From: Rickettsiales bacterium
GTDB lineage: Bacteria; Pseudomonadota; Alphaproteobacteria; Rickettsiales; UBA8987
Direction: 5' to 3'
NCBI GenBank assembly: GCA_020631295.1
Contig: JAHDHN010000064.1
Location: forward strand, 1-7,942
DNA length: 7,942 nt
A program made the position numbers and the translations under genes. Below are positions 5,954 to 7,942 of this stretch, one piece after another. Below the pieces are notes generated by a model. The model was not told where the DNA came from. It did no database searches and saw nothing but the letters and a program-made list of their open reading frames with translations. Within the stretch, counting starts at the first letter, position 1; each line of letters opens with the position of its first letter.

Positions 5954-6210
5954 AATGCTTCTCCTGCCTCTGTCTTGCTGCGCATACATTTTATCATGCC
6001 ATAGATGCTGACAATTGCCCAAAATACCTCAATTACCGCGGCACCAAAATTGAACTCAAAATAGAGGGAGTATAAAATCATCAATGCACCCAGCGCATTG
6101 AGGAAATGAAAGCGGATCTGTGTTTCGCGCATGACGCTCAGCTGCAGCAGCAAATAACTGCCCACAATCAACACCACACCCACAATACCAATCATATCCG
6201 CTACGGTCAT
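5950..6210 (-). CDS. Small three-helix membrane protein, CBU_0592-like (proximal copy)
   Basis: An 86-residue hydrophobic protein with three likely membrane helices at about 5-24, 34-52 and 55-74, separated by short charged turns (MRETQIR near 27-33) and ending in a charged tail. The layout 'IGIVGVVLIVGSYLL ... FLNALGALMILYSL ... EVFWAIVSIYGM' is parallel to that of the next gene: G-x-x-G early in helix 1, an aromatic just before LL, Asn-x-x-Gly at the start of helix 2, and Trp in the middle of helix 3. The pair are therefore probably paralogues of the same family. The ATG at 6210-6208 was chosen because the hydrophobic domain starts immediately after it; the frame is open to 6336 but that extension runs antisense-like through pth. 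Only a weak ribosome site (AGAGAT) precedes the start. It lies 37 bases after the pth stop and overlaps the next gene by ATGA. No function is known to me. Confidence 0.75.
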   Translation of the reverse strand: MTVADMIGIVGVVLIVGSYLLLQLSVMRETQIRFHFLNALGALMILYSLYFEFNFGAAVIEVFWAIVSIYGMIKCMRSKTEAGEAL

Positions 6211-6247
6211 ATCTCTAGCTATAGCAGTAAGAAAATTATATGCAATC

Positions 6248-6814
6248 CTAGCGCAGCAGGGCCAATTGGTTGAGGAAGGCGTCTTTTCCCTCTGTGAGCC
6301 ATAGGGGCAGCGTGCGAAGAATGTTGTCACATGCACTACTTATGATCTGCTGTTCATCTGCAGAAAAAGGCTGTAGCACATAGCGCTCCACGGGAATGCG
6401 TAGGCCCAGCTCACGCGGGTGATCAATGCCAATGCGTAAGCGATGGTAGCTGGTGCCAATGGCGCGGTCAATGTCACGCAGGCCGTTATGACCGCCATGC
6501 CCACCGCCTTGCTTTACTTTGACGCTGCCGGTGGCAATATCCAGCTCATCATGCGCCACAATCAGCTGTGCAGGCGGTATTTTGTAAAAGGCCAGCAGTG
6601 CTTGCACGGCTTTTCCAGAAAGGTTCATGAAGGTATCTGGCTTTAATAGATGGATGGTATGATCGCCTAGAGTCATCTTGCAATATTGCCCATGAAATTT
6701 GCTGGAAAAGGTGCCGCCCTCTGCTTGGGCCAACACATCTGCCAGCATAAACCCGGCATTATGGCGCGTGCCAGCATATTTCGCGCCCGGATTTCCAAGC
6801 CCTACAAACGCCAT
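6248..6814 (-). CDS. pth: Peptidyl-tRNA hydrolase
   Basis: A 188-residue protein of the usual bacterial Pth length. Pth is a cytosolic esterase that frees tRNA from peptidyl-tRNAs dropped during translation and is normally essential. All key residues are present: N8 in GLGNPG, catalytic H18 in TRHNAG, N64 in FMNLSG, D89 in VAHDELD, and N110 in GGGHGGHNGLRDI (equivalent to E. coli N10, H20, N68, D93 and N114). RIGIDHP follows at about 127-133. The start at 6814-6812 gives MAFVGLGNPG, the normal distance from initiator to the first motif. An in-frame ATG at 6835-6833 would add seven residues and cannot be excluded; neither has a strong ribosome site. Two small membrane-protein genes follow on the same strand after 37 bases. 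The common pth neighbours rplY and ychF are not seen. Confidence 0.96.
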   Translation of the reverse strand: MAFVGLGNPGAKYAGTRHNAGFMLADVLAQAEGGTFSSKFHGQYCKMTLGDHTIHLLKPDTFMNLSGKAVQALLAFYKIPPAQLIVAHDELDIATGSVKVKQGGGHGGHNGLRDIDRAIGTSYHRLRIGIDHPRELGLRIPVERYVLQPFSADEQQIISSACDNILRTLPLWLTEGKDAFLNQLALLR

Positions 6815-6872
6815 CTCTGTTGCAAATGCTGTCATGCAGATAAGGCTACTGCTGATGCTATGTTGGGTCAAT

Positions 6873-6904
6873 ATTAGTCTAATGTTACATAATATGCACA
6901 TGTG
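6873..6904. promoter_or_regulatory. Palindromes in the divergent pth intergenic region
   Basis: The 124 bases between the pth start (minus strand) and the plus-strand frame at 6939 contain an 11-base perfect palindrome, ATTAGTCTAAT (6873-6883, single-base centre), and an 8-base palindrome, CACATGTG (6897-6904). The region is AT-rich, as expected for divergent promoters, and CTATAGT near 6922-6928 could be a -10 for the plus-strand frame, but no full promoter with both hexamers is convincing. A regulator-binding role is a guess from symmetry and position only. Confidence 0.2.
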
Positions 6905-6938
6905 GTGAGGGTGATATTCTGCTATAGTGGCACATAGT

Positions 6939-7025
6939 ATGGCAAAGTTTACAGACAAACATCAACAGCGCTTAATCGCACTTGGTGCTGAAAAAGAATC
7001 AGACCGTGTGAAAACTCTGTTTTGA
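6939..7025 (+). pseudogene. Short plus-strand frame cut by IS sequence
   Basis: An ATG at 6939 opens a 28-codon frame beginning MAKFTDKHQQRLIALGAEKE. The first 22-23 codons lie before the presumed IS end at about 7006; the final codons (VKTLF and the stop) are IS sequence. The peptide is hydrophilic and helix-like and I do not recognise it. The reading is that this was the 5' end of a gene, divergent from pth, whose remainder was displaced or deleted by IS insertion. It may equally be a chance frame: there is no strong ribosome site, and no continuation of the same protein is apparent after 7571. Confidence 0.3.
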
Positions 7026-7571
7026 TTACTGTTTTTCTGGATCCGTAGTTATTTTTCTGGCTTTTTGGGCCTCTTTGCATTTTTCCGATTTATAGCTTTC
7101 GATGAAGCTTGATATGAATTTGCAGGGAGCACTTTTGCGTTTAGTGCATTTTGGCTGGATTTAGAGGGTATTTTAGGCCTGTACTGCCTCTATGAGGCCT
7201 TTTACACCCACGATATTCAGTGCTCTTCTGATATTATAGGCTAAGGCCGTGAGTGAGAATTCACCCCGCACATTGGCAAAGCGCTTGGTTAAGAATGCCC
7301 CTTGGTTCATCCACTGTTTTATCGACCCAAAGGGATGCTCCACAGAAGAACGTCGTATAGACATCATCTCCGGCCTTTCTTCTAGACGCTTTGCTATATC
7401 TTCCAATATGTCTTCATGCTCACTGCGGGTAACCTTACGATATGACGCTGAAGTGCATATCTGCTTTCTGGCAGGATGGCAGTTCTTACATGCCTTTCTA
7501 TTGTGATACTGATATATCTTTTCACCATGCGGAGAGATCTGTGAATATTTATCAGAAAGCGTATCCAGACT
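7006..7571 (-). mobile_element. Truncated IS1182-like insertion sequence
   Basis: This segment holds the transposase 3' third plus about 165 bases of T-rich non-coding 3' flank (7007-7172), in which TTTTTCTGG occurs twice (7032-7040 and 7052-7060). It starts with GTGTGAAAACTCTGT at 7006-7020, taken as the transposase-3' terminus of the element, because the plus-strand frame at 6939 is interrupted there. The same 15 bases recur in direct, not inverted, orientation at 7572-7586, just where the recognisable transposase similarity ends. The transposase 5' two thirds and the opposite terminus are missing, so the element cannot be autonomous. Exact borders are inferred. Confidence 0.6.
7173..7571 (-). 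pseudogene. IS1182-family transposase, C-terminal remnant
   Basis: A continuous frame of about 132 codons on the minus strand ending at TAA (7175-7173). It carries the C-terminal signature of IS1182-type DDE transposases: a Cys cluster ACKNCHPARKQIC, then RSEHEDILEDIAKRLEERPE, then SVEHPFGSIKQWMNQGAFLT and GEFSLTALAYNIRRALNIVG. VEHPFG contains the conserved glutamate of the DDE triad. The first Asp residues and the N-terminal region are absent: upstream of 7571 the frame enters the repeated IS-end sequence and meets a stop at 7613-7611 without an ATG. A TTG at 7406 could start a 77-residue fragment but would leave out conserved sequence, so it is not a genuine gene start. No activity is expected. 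Confidence 0.82.
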
Positions 7572-7625
7572 GTGTGAAAACTCTGTGATAAATTTACGAC
7601 CTGTCAGTTTCTAAATGCAGGGAGC
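7572..7625. repeat. Second copy of the IS terminus in direct orientation
   Basis: GTGTGAAAACTCTGT at 7572-7586 repeats 7006-7020 exactly and in the same orientation. Further on, TGCAGGGAGC at 7616-7625 repeats 7121-7130. In the IS copy these two blocks are 115 bases apart; here they are 44 apart, as if this were a shortened or related 3' end of another IS copy, although the intervening sequence does not align well. No gene is seen in 7572-7700; only small hairpins such as GACAT (7674-7678) with ATGTC (7683-7687) occur. Confidence 0.5.
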
Positions 7626-7700
7626 TATAGTATCCAATCTGAGATCTTATAACTCCACGCATAAAGCGCTAAAGACATTTGAATGTCGGAGTGATGAGTT

Positions 7701-7942
7701 TTATCCATACCTCATCATTAGCAGTTCTGCTGCAGAAAGATCTTGGGTCAAGTTTAGTATTTGATCTCTATACTTTTCCATCTTTCTTTTAGCTTCCCTG
7801 TACTTTCTGCCTCTAGCCTTTTGTGGATCCCAGTTTTCATAGGCATCCTTCCATTTTTCATGACGACTTTTGGCAGTTTTCAGCTGCTTGTTGATTTTAT
7901 TAACCAACTCTTCAGCTGATTTATAATCTTTAGGTGTTTTTT
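7701..7942 (-). CDS. Unrecognised lysine-rich, coiled-coil-like protein, C-terminal part
   Basis: A minus-strand frame runs from the window edge to a TAA at 7703-7701, giving at least 80 residues; the N-terminus lies outside the window. The visible part is strongly helical and charged, with a high lysine content and heptad-like spacing (EELVNKINKQLKTAK, then EKWKDAYENWDPQKARGRK, then AKRKMEKYRDQILNL) and ends SAAELLMMRYG. I do not recognise the family. The local base composition is clearly more AT-rich than in the housekeeping genes, and it sits beside IS debris, which together suggest acquired or accessory DNA. A TTG at 7907 could act as a start, but the same frame and character continue upstream to the edge, so I treat it as partial. 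It may be the C-terminal domain of a larger protein. Confidence 0.55.
   Translation of the reverse strand, partial: KTPKDYKSAEELVNKINKQLKTAKSRHEKWKDAYENWDPQKARGRKYREAKRKMEKYRDQILNLTQDLSAAELLMMRYG

Noticed and set aside
6443..6908. Plus-strand frames across pth
   Set aside because: They are antisense to a gene with all catalytic residues intact and have no family features of their own.
6815..6958. Longer pth start reaching 6958
   Set aside because: The added residues precede the conserved GLGNPG motif by far more than in any Pth, look random, and would run through the AT-rich divergent promoter region.
7249..7506. 85-codon plus-strand frame in the IS remnant
   Set aside because: It is the complement of the transposase C-terminus, whose VEHPFG and LAYNIRR motifs establish the minus strand as the coding one.
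7572..7700. Opposite inverted terminus or 5' part of the IS transposase
   Set aside because: No inverted copy of the terminus (CAGAGTTTTCACAC) is present on the plus strand and no frame here matches the N-terminal part of IS1182-type transposases.

Overview
This window looks like a piece of a proteobacterial chromosome, most likely from the Alphaproteobacteria. The supports are the end of an HtpG chaperone, a meso-diaminopimelate-type MurE (DNPR motif) fused to MurF, a MurF C-terminus of the GS-x-GS type that I associate with alphaproteobacteria, and a TRAP transporter permease. The lineage is an inference; there is no rRNA or other strong marker. Base composition is moderate through the housekeeping genes and becomes visibly more AT-rich after about position 6960, where insertion-sequence debris begins.

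Layout. 1-336: 3' end of htpG (+). 337-710: a 374-base gap with no gene. It holds a cluster of nested palindromes (384-467), a second palindromic block with 19-base near-perfect inverted ends (507-525 and 625-643), a likely promoter, and a hairpin that runs into the next start codon. 711-3533: murEF, one gene for two consecutive peptidoglycan precursor ligases. 3538-4962: large permease of a TRAP transporter, four bases after murEF and probably co-transcribed. 5008-5573: a one-base-overlapping antitoxin/toxin pair of MazE/MazF type with a small operator-like repeat in front. 5563-5719: a 157-base palindrome with perfect 35-base arms lying exactly between convergent genes. 6814-5720 (minus strand): pth (peptidyl-tRNA hydrolase) followed by two small three-helix membrane proteins that look like paralogues and overlap by ATGA. 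6939-7025: a short plus-strand reading frame cut by IS sequence. 7006-7571: the 3' third of an IS1182-like element (minus-strand transposase) bounded by 15-base direct repeats. 7572-7700: no gene seen. 7701-7942: C-terminal end of an unrecognised lysine-rich, coiled-coil-like protein (-) that runs off the window.

Functionally, the window joins protein homeostasis and translation housekeeping (HtpG, Pth), cell-wall precursor synthesis (MurE-MurF) and solute uptake (TRAP M subunit) with accessory DNA (toxin-antitoxin module, palindromic repeats, decayed IS). The most unusual points are the fused murEF standing away from other cell-wall genes, the long palindrome that repeats the last codons of the toxin gene in inverted orientation, and a MazF-like toxin with leucine where the family's catalytic Thr/Ser is expected. 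I did not find convincing evidence for a wholly new multi-gene system.
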